This document shows positions 26,188 through 34,068 of a stretch of 64,000 nucleotides of DNA, piece after piece. Position 1 is the first letter of the stretch; each line of letters starts with the position of its first letter. This stretch comes from an uncultured Acidilobus sp. JCHS (GTDB lineage Archaea > Thermoproteota > Thermoprotei_A > Sulfolobales > Acidilobaceae). The translations under genes were made by a program, and so were the position numbers. Under the pieces are notes generated by a model that made no database searches, was not told the origin of the DNA, and worked only from the letters and a program-made list of their open reading frames with translations. The stretch spans positions 34,575 through 98,574 of the forward strand of contig AYMD01000009.1 of assembly GCA_000495735.1 (NCBI GenBank), written 5' to 3'.

Positions 26188-26207
26188 CTGTATTTCAGAG
26201 AATACAG
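26188..26207. promoter_or_regulatory. Operator-like inverted repeat at the RHH gene promoter
   Basis: CTGTATT-TCAGAG-AATACAG: perfect 7-bp arms, 6-bp spacer. On the minus strand it lies between the TATA box GGCTTATAAG (26213-26222 region) and the TTG start at 26177, across the likely transcription start. Confidence 0.55.
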
Positions 26208-26402
26208 AGAAGACTTATAAGCCTTGCTTTCTTAAATTTTCTTCCAAATATTAATTAAACTTAATCTAAACCGTAATTATTTTAAGCTACTTTCTCTACA
26301 TTAAGAAAATGGTGAGTCTGCTACGCAGCCCCCCGCGTGGGCCCTCAGAACCCCTAAGCAAAGGATCAAGAGTTTTAGGAGCCCCAGAGGAAAGCGTAAA
26401 CT

Positions 26403-26463
26403 GGCCGCCGTGAGGAGAGGTTTCGGGGCCGAATGGTGAGGAGGGCTAGATTGCCCGAGCGGT
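26403..26463 (+). ncRNA. C/D box sRNA with variant GTGAGGA / CCGA boxes
   Basis: Pattern in order: stem CCGC (26405-26408), C box GTGAGGA (26410-26416), 12-nt guide GAGGTTTCGGGG, D' box CCGA (26429-26432), spacer ATG, C' box GTGAGGA (26436-26442), 12-nt guide GGGCTAGATTGC, D box CCGA (26455-26458), stem GCGG (26459-26462). Both guides are exactly 12 nt and the outer stem pairs. Canonical boxes are RTGATGA and CTGA; here T-to-G in both C boxes and T-to-C in both D boxes convert the kink-turn U-U pair into G-C. It would guide 2'-O-methylation with L7Ae, Nop5 and fibrillarin. It lies directly behind (antisense to) the acyl-CoA synthetase stop. Confidence 0.75.
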
Positions 26464-28446
26464 CTACTTCATCAACTTCTTGAGCTCCTCGGCCGCCTCC
26501 TTGACTGCCGTCACTGAGTCGGGGTTCTCCAGGACAGGCGTCTGCTCAACCTGTCTCCCGAGCACCGCGTCCCTCACTATCCTCCTCATTATCTTGCCGC
26601 TCCTGGTCCTCGGCAAGTCTCTGACTGGCACCACCGCCTCTGGCTCGAAGGGCTTGCCAAGCCTCTGGGCCACCATCTCCTTCACCTGCCTTACCTGCTC
26701 AGGCCCCAGGGACCTGCCGGGCTTAGGTATGGCGAAGCACACTATCACCTCGCCCTTGACCGGGTGCGGGTAGCCTATGCAGGCGCTCTCCGCCACGTCT
26801 GGGTGGCTGTTGACGATCGTCTCCACCTCAGCTGGCCCTATCCTCTTGCCCGCCACCTTGATCACGTCATCAGCCCTGCCCAGTATGTACCAGAAGCCGT
26901 CCTCGTCTATCAGGGCGTAGTCGCCGTGGTACCAGACGCCCGGGAACCTGCTCCAGTAGGTCTCAATGTACCTCTCCGGGTCCCTCCAGAGCCCCCTCGT
27001 CATGCTCGGGGCAGGCTTCTTAGCTACCAGGTAGCCTGGCCTCCCCCTGACGGGCCTGCCGTCGTCGTCAAATACGTCCACGTCCATGCCGAGGCCTGGC
27101 CCCCAGAGAGTCGAGGGCCTGAGGGGGACCACGGGGCTGGGCAGGACGAAGCAGCCCATTATCTCCGTGCCGCCGCTCAGGTTTATCATAGGCCTCCTCT
27201 CCTGGCCTACGTCCCTGACCACCCACATCCACGTGTCCTCATCTATGGGCTCACCGGTGTTGCCGAAGGCCCTGAGGCTGGAGAGGTCATGGGACTCGTA
27301 GGCCTCCCTGCCGAGGGACTTCAGGAGCCTCGCGGCAGTGGCGGCGAAACCAAGGTGTGTGACCCTGAACCTCTCTATGGTGGCCCAGACCCTGTCCTTG
27401 GCGGGGTAGTCGAGGGCGCCCTCTATGGAGAGGTGAGAGGCCCCGAGGGCCTGGGAGCCGACGATCATCCAGGGCCCCATCATCCAGCCCAGGTCCGTTA
27501 TCCACCAGAGGACGTCATTCCTCTTGGTCCAGCCGGGCTTTATGTCGAGGTTAAAGTAGTGCTCCTTCGTGGGCTGAAGCAGCATGCCGGCGTGGCTTAT
27601 GACCGCCCCCTTAGGCCTTCCAGTTGTGCCGCTGGTGAACATGAGGATGGCCGGGTCCTCCGCCTCGGTCTCGACGGGCTCAAAGCTGGGCCTCTTGGAC
27701 GCTATAGCCCTGTCATACCACATGTCCCTCTCGTCATCCCACGACACATCTATGCCTATCCTCCTCACTACTACCTGTTTCGCTCTGAGGCCTGAGAGCC
27801 TTATGGCCTCGTCGGAGCTGGGCTTGAGGGCCACTACCTTCCCTTTCCTGTAGTAGCCGTCAACGGTAACAACGACCTTGGCCTCGCCCAGCCTCAGCCT
27901 CTCAGCCACGGCCTCTGGCGCGAAGCCGCTGAATATGGGGGCCGCTATGGCGCCGACCCTCATAGCTGACAGCATCGCCACGGCGGTCTCGGGCATTATC
28001 GGCGCGTAGATAGCGACGACGTCGCCCCTGCTGACCCCCAGCTCCACGAGCAGGTTCGAGAACCTGTTAACCTGGTCAAGCATCTCGTTATAGGTCAGCT
28101 GAACGACCTTGCCGTCCTCGCCAACCCACGTCATAGCGACCTTGTCTCCAAGGCCCCTCTTGACGACCCTGTCAAGGACGTTGTAGGCCACGTTTATCCT
28201 GCCGCCAACGTACCACCTGGTCCACTCGACGCCCCTTGAGGAGTCGTAGACCTCCCTCGGCTCCTTAAACCACTCCAGCTCAAGCCACTCGGGCAGGTTG
28301 CCCCAGAACCACTTGATGTCCTCTGTGCTCCTCCTTACCAGGTCAGCGTATGTCTTGAAGCCATGACTCTCCATGAAGCCCGTCACGTTAGCGTCATTAA
28401 CAACTTCCCTTGGCGGGGTCCAGACGTACTTCATCGGTTGCACCAA
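26464..28446 (-). CDS. Acetyl/acyl-CoA synthetase (AMP-forming)
   Basis: 660 residues, the full length of the acetyl-CoA synthetase group. N-terminal ACAS_N region (WFWGNLPEWLELEWF), P-loop FTSGTTGRPKGAVISH, WWITDLGWMMGP, adenylate motif YHGDYALIDEDGFWYILGRADDVIKVAG split as in the family, and the acetylatable Lys in RTRSGKIMRR. It activates acetate or another short acyl group to its CoA ester. TATATAAC upstream near 28447-28455 gives a leaderless-type start. It is divergent from the thiolase-fold/DUF35 operon, hinting at a shared acyl-CoA pathway. Confidence 0.9.
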   Translation of the reverse strand: MVQPMKYVWTPPREVVNDANVTGFMESHGFKTYADLVRRSTEDIKWFWGNLPEWLELEWFKEPREVYDSSRGVEWTRWYVGGRINVAYNVLDRVVKRGLGDKVAMTWVGEDGKVVQLTYNEMLDQVNRFSNLLVELGVSRGDVVAIYAPIMPETAVAMLSAMRVGAIAAPIFSGFAPEAVAERLRLGEAKVVVTVDGYYRKGKVVALKPSSDEAIRLSGLRAKQVVVRRIGIDVSWDDERDMWYDRAIASKRPSFEPVETEAEDPAILMFTSGTTGRPKGAVISHAGMLLQPTKEHYFNLDIKPGWTKRNDVLWWITDLGWMMGPWMIVGSQALGASHLSIEGALDYPAKDRVWATIERFRVTHLGFAATAARLLKSLGREAYESHDLSSLRAFGNTGEPIDEDTWMWVVRDVGQERRPMINLSGGTEIMGCFVLPSPVVPLRPSTLWGPGLGMDVDVFDDDGRPVRGRPGYLVAKKPAPSMTRGLWRDPERYIETYWSRFPGVWYHGDYALIDEDGFWYILGRADDVIKVAGKRIGPAEVETIVNSHPDVAESACIGYPHPVKGEVIVCFAIPKPGRSLGPEQVRQVKEMVAQRLGKPFEPEAVVPVRDLPRTRSGKIMRRIVRDAVLGRQVEQTPVLENPDSVTAVKEAAEELKKLMK

Positions 28447-28515
28447 GTTATATATGTAGACCTATGCGCGGCTTAAATTTCTAGACCTCCTGCCCACCTA
28501 GACGGGTCGAATCCC

Positions 28516-29682
28516 TTGCCTAGAAGGGTAGGCATAATTGGCGTCGGCTGGTACGGCTTCAGGCCCTCGACCCCTGAGGTCCACTTCCAGGGAATGATGT
28601 TCGAGTCCTCCCACAGGGCCTACGCAGACGCCAACGTTGACCCAAGGAAGGACGTCGACGTCTTCGTCGACTGCCAGGAGGACCTGTGGGAGGGGATAGC
28701 GATAACCGACGAGTTCGCTCCTGAGCCCATAGGCGGGGCCCTCAGGCCGACCTTCACGGTGCCCGGGGACGGCCTGCTTGGGGTGGCCCACGCCTACATG
28801 TTGATAAGGTCAGGGCTGGCTGACGTCGTGGCTGTCGAGGCCCATGGGAAGCCGAGCGAGATAAGGACCCTCCAGGACGTCTACTACATGGCCTTTGACC
28901 CCCTCCACGTGAGGCCTTTGCCTACTGGCAACCCCTTCTTCCTGGCAGGCCTTGACGCCCAGGCCTACATGCAGAGGACCGGGGCCTCAAGGGAGCACCT
29001 GGCCCTCGTCTCAGTTAAGAACAGGAGCAACGGGCTGAAGAACGAGAGGGCCCCCTACTCGGCCAGGCTCACGGTCGACGATGTCCTCAGCGCCCCCTAC
29101 GCCGTCTACCCCCTGACCAGGTACGACATAGCCGGCTTCTCAGACGCCTCCGTGACGGTTGTCCTGGCCTCGGAGGAGGCGGCTAGGAGGTTCACAGACA
29201 AGGTGGTCTGGCTTGACGGCATAGGCTTCTCGACGGAGACAGGCTCAGGCGCCGTTGAGTGGCACGCATGGGGGCGCATGCTCTCCATGAGGGACGCCGC
29301 CTTCATGGCCTATAAGCTAGCAGGCCTCGCTGGCAGCCCCTCCGAGAGCTTTGACCTAGCTGAGGTTGAGGACAGGTTCAGCTTCATGGAGCTGCTTTCC
29401 CTCGAGGAGCTGATGCTGGCTAAGGAGGGGGAGGCCCACAGGCTGCTCGAGCAGGGCCACTTCAACCTAGGCGGCCCTCTCCCTGTGAACCCGAGCGGCG
29501 GGTCGCTGGCCATGGGGGTCCACCTTGAGGCCACTGGGCTGGCCAGGCTCCTGGAGGCGGTGCTCCAGCTGAGGGGCGAGGCAGGGCCTCATCAGGTCAA
29601 GGGGGCCAGGAAGGCGATAGTGGCGACGTGGAGGGGGGTGCCAACGTACACGAGCGCGGTCGCAGTTCTGTCGGCAGGGTAA
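28516..29682 (+). CDS. Thiolase-fold protein lacking the catalytic Cys (subunit 1)
   Basis: 388 residues of the SCP-x/thiolase superfamily. Aligned on the conserved IRSGLADVVAVEAHGK block, the position of the nucleophilic Cys reads TFTVPGDGLLGV, so Cys is replaced. The later catalytic block reads NPSGGSLAMGVHLEATG instead of GGAIALGHPxGATG. It pairs with the next gene, which has the same kind of losses. Family members without Cys that partner DUF35 proteins include steroid side-chain aldolases, so a C-C lyase or scaffold role is possible. TTG start at 28516; TATA-like CTTAAATTT near 28471-28479. Confidence 0.8.
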   Translation: MPRRVGIIGVGWYGFRPSTPEVHFQGMMFESSHRAYADANVDPRKDVDVFVDCQEDLWEGIAITDEFAPEPIGGALRPTFTVPGDGLLGVAHAYMLIRSGLADVVAVEAHGKPSEIRTLQDVYYMAFDPLHVRPLPTGNPFFLAGLDAQAYMQRTGASREHLALVSVKNRSNGLKNERAPYSARLTVDDVLSAPYAVYPLTRYDIAGFSDASVTVVLASEEAARRFTDKVVWLDGIGFSTETGSGAVEWHAWGRMLSMRDAAFMAYKLAGLAGSPSESFDLAEVEDRFSFMELLSLEELMLAKEGEAHRLLEQGHFNLGGPLPVNPSGGSLAMGVHLEATGLARLLEAVLQLRGEAGPHQVKGARKAIVATWRGVPTYTSAVAVLSAG

Positions 29683-29686
29683 GGTG

Positions 29687-30871
29687 ATGGGAATGGTCAC
29701 GAACCTGTTCGTTAAGGACCGGGTCGCGATAGTGGGGGCCGGGATAACGACGTTCATGAGGAGGGCCCTTGAGACGCCGAGGGAGCTGGCCTGGGAGGCC
29801 GCCAGGATGGCGCTGGACCAGGCAGGGCTCACGCTGAAGGACGTAGACTGCGTCGTGATAGGCTCAGCGCCTGACACCTTCGACGGGGTGCACCTCAAGG
29901 GAGAGTACCTGGCCGACGGCTCAGGCGCCATCAGGAAGCCAATGACGAGGGTCTACGTAGGAGGGGGCACAGGGGTCTTCGTGCCGGTCTCCGCCTGGTG
30001 GCACGTGGCCAGCGGCCTCTGCGAGACCGTGTTAGCCGTAGGCGAGGAGAAGATGAGCCCAGCCCACCCGCACCCGCAGTACGTCTTCAGGTACATATGG
30101 GACCCGATAATTCACAGGCCCCTTGAGCCGAACCTCATATGGATATTCGCCATGGAGATGAGGAGGTACATGGCCAAGTGCGGCGCCAAGAAGGAGGACA
30201 TAGCCTTGGTCAGCGTCAAGAACAAGAGGAACGCCCTTGACAACCCGGCCGCCCAGGTAGCGGCCAACATAACGGTTGACGACGTCCTGAAGAGCGAGAC
30301 GTTGGTCTGGCCTGTGCAGGAGCTTGACATATCGCCCGTAACAGACGGCGCCGCGGCCCTCGTTATAACAAGCGAGAACGTGGCCAGGCAGGTGACGGAC
30401 TCGCCGGTGTGGATAGAGGGGGTGGGGTTCACCCTGGACAACCAGCACTGGGAGAACAGGGAGCTGGCCTTCCCCAGGTACCTCAACTACGCCGCCAGGA
30501 TGGCATACAGGATGGCCGGCATAGAGAGGCCCTGGAAGGAGATAGACGTGGCCGAGCCCTACGACCCGTTCGACTACAAGGAGCTCCATCACATAGAGGG
30601 CCTGATGCTGGCCAGGCCCTGCGAGGCCTGGAAGCTGCTCAAGGAGGGCTACTTCAACAGGGACGGCGAGCTGCCGACGAGCCCGAGCGGCGGCCTGCTG
30701 GGCGTCGGGAACCCCATAGCAGCGGCTGGCGTGATGAAGGTTGCCGAGCTGTTCTGGCAGCTGCGCTACGAGGCTGGGAAGAGGCAGGTCAAGAGGCCTG
30801 TCCACAGGGCTGTGGCCAACGCCTGGGGTGACCTCATGCAGGCCGGCACCGTTATAGTTCTTGGGAATTAG
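29687..30871 (+). CDS. Thiolase-fold protein lacking the catalytic Cys (subunit 2)
   Basis: About 394 residues. In register with SCP-x thiolases through HVASGLCETVLAVGEEKM, the Cys position is Gly (YVGGGTGVF). The HPxGATG motif is NPIAAAG and the final Cys motif is AWGDLMQAG. All three classical thiolase catalytic residues are therefore missing, while the fold motifs (SVKNKRNALDNPAAQ, SPVTDGAAALV) are intact. Start ATG 29687 (GTG 29684 is also possible), 5 bases after the previous stop. Probably a heteromeric complex with subunit 1 and the DUF35 proteins downstream. Confidence 0.8.
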   Translation: MGMVTNLFVKDRVAIVGAGITTFMRRALETPRELAWEAARMALDQAGLTLKDVDCVVIGSAPDTFDGVHLKGEYLADGSGAIRKPMTRVYVGGGTGVFVPVSAWWHVASGLCETVLAVGEEKMSPAHPHPQYVFRYIWDPIIHRPLEPNLIWIFAMEMRRYMAKCGAKKEDIALVSVKNKRNALDNPAAQVAANITVDDVLKSETLVWPVQELDISPVTDGAAALVITSENVARQVTDSPVWIEGVGFTLDNQHWENRELAFPRYLNYAARMAYRMAGIERPWKEIDVAEPYDPFDYKELHHIEGLMLARPCEAWKLLKEGYFNRDGELPTSPSGGLLGVGNPIAAAGVMKVAELFWQLRYEAGKRQVKRPVHRAVANAWGDLMQAGTVIVLGN

Positions 30872-30881
30872 GGGTGAGAGC

Positions 30882-31409
30882 GTGAGCGTGTCCAAGCTTC
30901 CCGGGACGAAGCTCAGCTCGAAGGAGATGTACTCCCTGCCCGGCCTGGTGGAGAGCGCTCCGCAGGCCAAGTACGACTTCTCTGCTGGGCCCACGATATC
31001 GAGGTTCCTGCAGGGCCTGAAGGAGGGCAAGATACTGGGCAGGAAATGCCCTAGGTGCGGCAGGGTATACGTGCCGCCGAGGGACTACTGCGAGTACTGC
31101 CACGTGGCCCTGACGAACTGGGTCGAGGTGCCCGACACCGGCACGGTGCATACGGCTGTCGTGAGCTACATATCGGTGAGGAGGGAGAGGCTTGAGAAGC
31201 CTGAGGTAATAGGCGTCATAAGGCTCGACGTGCCTGGCTACCCGCCCAACGGCTATGAGTTCGCGGGCCTCTTCCACAGGCTGTGCGTGCCACCTGAGGA
31301 GGCCATGAGCGACGAGGTGATAGGCATGAAGGTGAGGGCCAGGTGGAAGCCGAAGGAGCAGAGGACGGGGTCAATCCTTGACATAGAGTGCTTCGAGCCT
31401 GTGAGGTGA
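30882..31409 (+). CDS. DUF35 OB-fold protein with intact zinc ribbon
   Basis: About 175 residues from the GTG at 30882 (an upstream TTG at 30861 overlaps the previous gene). The rubredoxin-like ribbon is KCPRCGRVYVPPRDYCEYC, followed by an OB fold (TGTVHTAVVSYISV, EVIGVIRLDVPG). DUF35 proteins bind thiolase-fold enzymes and channel or bind acyl-CoA, as in the archaeal thiolase/HMG-CoA synthase complex. Operon with both thiolase-fold genes. Confidence 0.85.
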   Translation: MSVSKLPGTKLSSKEMYSLPGLVESAPQAKYDFSAGPTISRFLQGLKEGKILGRKCPRCGRVYVPPRDYCEYCHVALTNWVEVPDTGTVHTAVVSYISVRRERLEKPEVIGVIRLDVPGYPPNGYEFAGLFHRLCVPPEEAMSDEVIGMKVRARWKPKEQRTGSILDIECFEPVR

Positions 31410-31414
31410 GGGTG

Positions 31415-31873
31415 ATGAGCTGGGACAAGCACGGGAGGCTCCACGATATAATTACCTGGCCTGAGAGGGAGGAAGTTGACAAGTACATCTACACGCCGGG
31501 CCTACACGGCCTCGAGCTTGCGAAGGCGCTGATGGACGGCAGGATACTGGGAATGAGGTGCAGCGACGGCAAGGTTTACGTGCCGCCTAAGACCTTCTGT
31601 CCTGACTACAGTCAGGGCGAGCTCGTTGAGGTCAAGGGGCCCTGGAGGCTGCAACACTACACAGTGGTCTACGAGGACCTCTACGGCAACAGGCTTGAGA
31701 AGCCCATAGTGGTGGGTGTCATAAAGCCCGATGACGCCGACTTGGGAATGATACACATCGTGAACGTTGACCCCTCAGCCGTGAGGCAAGGGATGACGCT
31801 GCGGCCTGTCTTCAGGCCCAAGGAGCAGAGGAAGGGCACGATACTTGACATAGAGTACTTCGAGCCCGCTTAG
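31415..31873 (+). CDS. DUF35 OB-fold protein with degenerate zinc ribbon
   Basis: About 152 residues from ATG 31415, 5 bases after the previous stop. It is a paralogue of the gene before it: MRCSDGKVYVPPKTFCPDYS aligns with the zinc ribbon but keeps only the first Cys of each pair. The OB fold (LQHYTVVYEDLYGN, KPIVVGVIKPD) and the ending EQRKGTILDIEYFEP are conserved. Two different thiolase-fold subunits beside two different DUF35 subunits suggest a hetero-tetrameric unit. Confidence 0.8.
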   Translation: MSWDKHGRLHDIITWPEREEVDKYIYTPGLHGLELAKALMDGRILGMRCSDGKVYVPPKTFCPDYSQGELVEVKGPWRLQHYTVVYEDLYGNRLEKPIVVGVIKPDDADLGMIHIVNVDPSAVRQGMTLRPVFRPKEQRKGTILDIEYFEPA

Positions 31874-31878
31874 CCCCC

Positions 31879-32520
31879 CTAGGCCCCGAAGTTCTTTTCT
31901 TGAGCTTTGTACCACTCGAGGGCCTTCTTTAGCTCCTCCCTGCTGAACTCGGGCCAGAGCAGGTCGGTGAAGTAGAGCTCGGCGTAGGTGGTCTGGAGCG
32001 GGAAGAAGCCGCTGAGCCTCCTCATGCCGCCAGTCCTTATGACGAGGTCTATGGGCGGCACGCCAGCAATTAATGATGGCGCTCCCATCCCGAGGGCTAT
32101 CATCCGCCTCTCCCACTCCCCGCTGTAGCATATCCCTAGGTGAAGCGAGCCCCCGCTGTAGCTGGCGGTCTCGGCCTCAAGGGCCATGGCCTCCTCCCTG
32201 GCGGCCCCTGAGACCAGGCCCAGGTCGCCAACCACCTTGACCCTTATCCTCTCGCCGTTAACCACCTCGTCCTTGCGGAGGTCCCTCAGCCCGTTGACCA
32301 GGAGCTCGTCAAGGACAGCCCTTTCCTCAGCCGACCTCCTGGTGCAGTTCTCGTAGCTCATCACGTAGACCACGGCGCGCCTTACCCCTTCGTCTAAGAC
32401 CCACCTGAGGGCCTGCCTGAGCCTCTCATAGCCCTGCCTGTAGGCCTGAAGGTAGGTTAGGCCGTACTTCCTCGCGAACCTCCTGTTGCCGTCAGGTATT
32501 ATGCCTATAACGCTTGGCAG
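31879..32520 (-). CDS. uppS: Cis-prenyltransferase (undecaprenyl-diphosphate-synthase family)
   Basis: About 213 residues. The catalytic N-terminal motif is VIGIIPDGNRRFARKYG, followed by SGEWERR-like GEWERRMIALG, and the C-terminal DLVIRTGGMRRLSGFFPLQTTYAELYFTDLLWPEF. It elongates polyprenyl diphosphates for dolichol-type lipid carriers. The first ATG is at 32371-32373, but that would remove the catalytic Asp. The motif-bearing frame runs back to a TAG at about 32527-32529 without ATG, GTG or TTG; CTG at 32518-32520 is the only near-standard start. TATA-like CCTTTTAAAT lies at about 32560-32569. Confidence 0.82.
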   Translation of the reverse strand: MPSVIGIIPDGNRRFARKYGLTYLQAYRQGYERLRQALRWVLDEGVRRAVVYVMSYENCTRRSAEERAVLDELLVNGLRDLRKDEVVNGERIRVKVVGDLGLVSGAAREEAMALEAETASYSGGSLHLGICYSGEWERRMIALGMGAPSLIAGVPPIDLVIRTGGMRRLSGFFPLQTTYAELYFTDLLWPEFSREELKKALEWYKAQEKNFGA

Positions 32521-32582
32521 CGTTTTCTAAGCCCCTAAGTAAAGCGAGCTGAAAGGATTATTTAAAAGGATTGCCCCAAAAG

Positions 32583-32720
32583 CTGGCCTCCTCCCCGCCC
32601 TAAAGGTGGGGAGGTTCCCCCCATCTGTTCGGGCCTACATCTGTCACCTGAGGGGCAGTCGGGGTGGCCAGAGATCCCCCCATCTTGCTGAGCGCCCTCC
32701 TCTCAATGTTCAGAACAGCT
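32583..32720 (-). ncRNA. Candidate omega/reRNA region at the tnpB 3' end
   Basis: The last ~100 bases of tnpB plus the right-end hairpin are almost identical to 36664-36781, although the rest of the element is missing there. Conservation of exactly this part fits the overlapping guide RNA of TnpB systems, whose scaffold is the right end of the element. The guide would be host sequence beyond 32583. No transcript evidence. Confidence 0.4.
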
Positions 32721-33775
32721 ATGCTGTCCCTGTCGGCCTCAAGGCCGCACCTTGGGCACCTGAGCCTGCGGTAGCCAACCTCCACGAGCTCAGCACCGCA
32801 CCTTGGACACGTTGTGGAGGTGCCAGCGGGTTCAACAACAAATAATGGTACTCCGTTCTTCTCGGCCTGCCAGTCTACCCAGAACGCCAGCCTCCTGTAG
32901 CCGAGCGCTATCAGGGCAGTCCTGTGGTCCTTTGGGAGCTTTCTAAGGCTCTCCACCAGCCCTGTAAGGTCCTCCCTGGCGACAGCCAGCTGGCTTTGCC
33001 AGCGATATAATCATGTGGGACGTCCTCCTGGCCCAGTCCTCTATGATGTTCCTTGCCTTCATGCGGAAGTGCCTTATTCTCCTCCTTATACCACTCCTCC
33101 TGAGCCAGGCCCTGTACTTTGGCGAGGAGTACTTCCCCTGAAGCCTTTCAGCAAGCCTCCTGTAGCGCAGGGCCCTCTCAACTGGCGTCTCAATTCTCTG
33201 CTCAACGTGTGAGTTACCTACAACGACCTGTCTCTCGTTCACGTCAACGGCAAGCACGCCCTTAGGGGCGTACTTGGCTGGCCTTGGCGCCCGCTTGGTC
33301 ACATAAAGGGTGAACTCGCCGTCCCTGAACACAAGCCTGGCCTCCCTGCTAGGGTAGCTGTCATACCTCCTGTCCCAGCCGATTACCCTGAGCCTGTAGC
33401 CCCAGCCAGCTCCACATAGCCGCCTTTGACCCTGTAGTCCTGTTCGTGCGTCAGCCACATGCTCAGGCTCTTTACTGTGGGCATATCACCCCTCTTCGGG
33501 TTCCTGAGCCAGGCCTTGGCTATGGCGATGGCCTCCCTGTAGCAGTCCTGGGCAATCCTGGATGGCAGGCCGTACCTCTCCCTCAGGTCATTATACAGGA
33601 GCTTGTGGGCCTTGGTGAGGCTCAGGGCCCTGTTAGCTATTATTACCCTTACCGAGTAGTTGAGGGCGTCCCTGTACCTCCTCATGAGGTCCAGTATGGC
33701 CTGCCGTTGCTCGGGCTCAGGGCTGACCCTCATTCTAACCGTCAGGGTTAGCTCCCCCTCACCGCCCGCAGACAT
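32600..33775 (-). pseudogene. tnpB: tnpB (IS605 OrfB) RNA-guided nuclease, two frameshifts
   Basis: Three overlapping frames together read a complete TnpB of about 390 residues: 33775-33383 (N-terminal helical part, RDALNYSVRVIIANRALSL), 33458-32943 (RuvC Asp in GVLAVDVNERQVVVG, bridge region) and 32956-32600 (zinc finger TTCPRCGAELVEVGYRRLRC then PRCGLEADRDSIAVLNIERR with the last RuvC Asp). The middle RuvC Glu is in VAREDLTGLVESL, readable only in the third frame. The first frame change is near 33415-33425 (GAGCTGGCTGGGGC), the second near 32985-32995. Catalytic residues are conserved, so decay is recent, or the shifts are sequencing errors. Confidence 0.85.
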
Positions 33776-33898
33776 TTACTCCACCCTGTTCCTCTGGATG
33801 TCCACCTTCCTCAGGCAGTTAGGGCAGGTGGCGTAGCGGGTCTTCTTACCCTTGTAGTCCCAGACGTAGCCGCAGTACGGGCACCGTAGCTTTACCAC
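33776..33898 (-). CDS. Small zinc-ribbon protein upstream of tnpB (40 residues)
   Basis: Reads VKLRCPYCGYVWDYKGKK then TRYATCPNCLRKVDIQRNRV: a CxxC-x14-CxxC ribbon. The GTG at 33896-33898 follows GGAGG by 8 bases, and the stop TAA is directly adjacent to the tnpB ATG, so it is cotranscribed. TATA-like CTTATAAGG at about 33935-33945. It lies inside the element ends and is therefore part of the mobile unit. Short but with clear cysteine spacing. Confidence 0.7.
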   Translation of the reverse strand: MVKLRCPYCGYVWDYKGKKTRYATCPNCLRKVDIQRNRVE

Positions 33899-33988
33899 TA
33901 CTACCGCCTCCACTACTACTAACAGGGAAGACAAGGCCTTATAAGCTTTTCTACTCCATCCCCGACTTAAAAAGCAAGGCTTTCAGTT

Positions 33989-34068
33989 GTAACGGAGGCC
34001 AGAACAGCGGACAGGGCTGAGCTTGCAAGGCGCTTCATGTACGGCAGGGTAGTTGACATAGGCTGCAG
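33989..34068 (+). pseudogene. Remnant of a SAM methyltransferase gene between two insertions
   Basis: The 80 bases between the tnpB element and repeat copy 2 read ARTADRAELARRFMYGRVVD followed by IGC, which resembles a methyltransferase N-terminus up to motif I (VVDIGCxxG). If the tnpB element is removed (32582 joined to 33989), the frame extends back in phase to a TTG at 32571, behind a TATA-like TTTAAAAGG. The repeat at 34069 ends the frame soon after (TAA at 34086-34088). No continuation was found beyond 34302. Confidence 0.45.

Larger units (their letters stand above)
32583..33988 (-). mobile_element. IS200/IS605-type (tnpB-only) insertion element
   Basis: About 1.4 kb on the minus strand. 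The left end is AACTGAAAGCCTTGC next to TTAC in the host (33989-33992), the usual tetranucleotide target style. The right end is a hairpin around CTCCCCACCTTTAGGGCGGGGAG ending GGAGGCCAG. Both ends are confirmed by the miniature copy at 36595-36781, which shares TTAC, the left end and the right end and then diverges from the flanks. Cargo: small zinc-ribbon ORF and frameshifted tnpB. There is no tnpA. Confidence 0.8.

Noticed and set aside
26446-26463. GCCCGAGCGGTC resembles the D-arm of tRNA-Leu/Ser
   Set aside because: No acceptor stem, anticodon arm or T-arm follows; downstream is acyl-CoA synthetase coding sequence. The C/D sRNA model explains the segment better.
26764-27795. 343-codon frame antisense to the acyl-CoA synthetase
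   Set aside because: Composition is that of a high-GC shadow frame (Pro, Gly, His, Val rich); no motif, and the sense gene is unambiguous.
28501-28516. GGGTCGAATCCC resembles a tRNA T-arm
   Set aside because: The loop is too short for a T-loop, there is no acceptor or anticodon stem around it, and it is the leader of the thiolase-fold gene.
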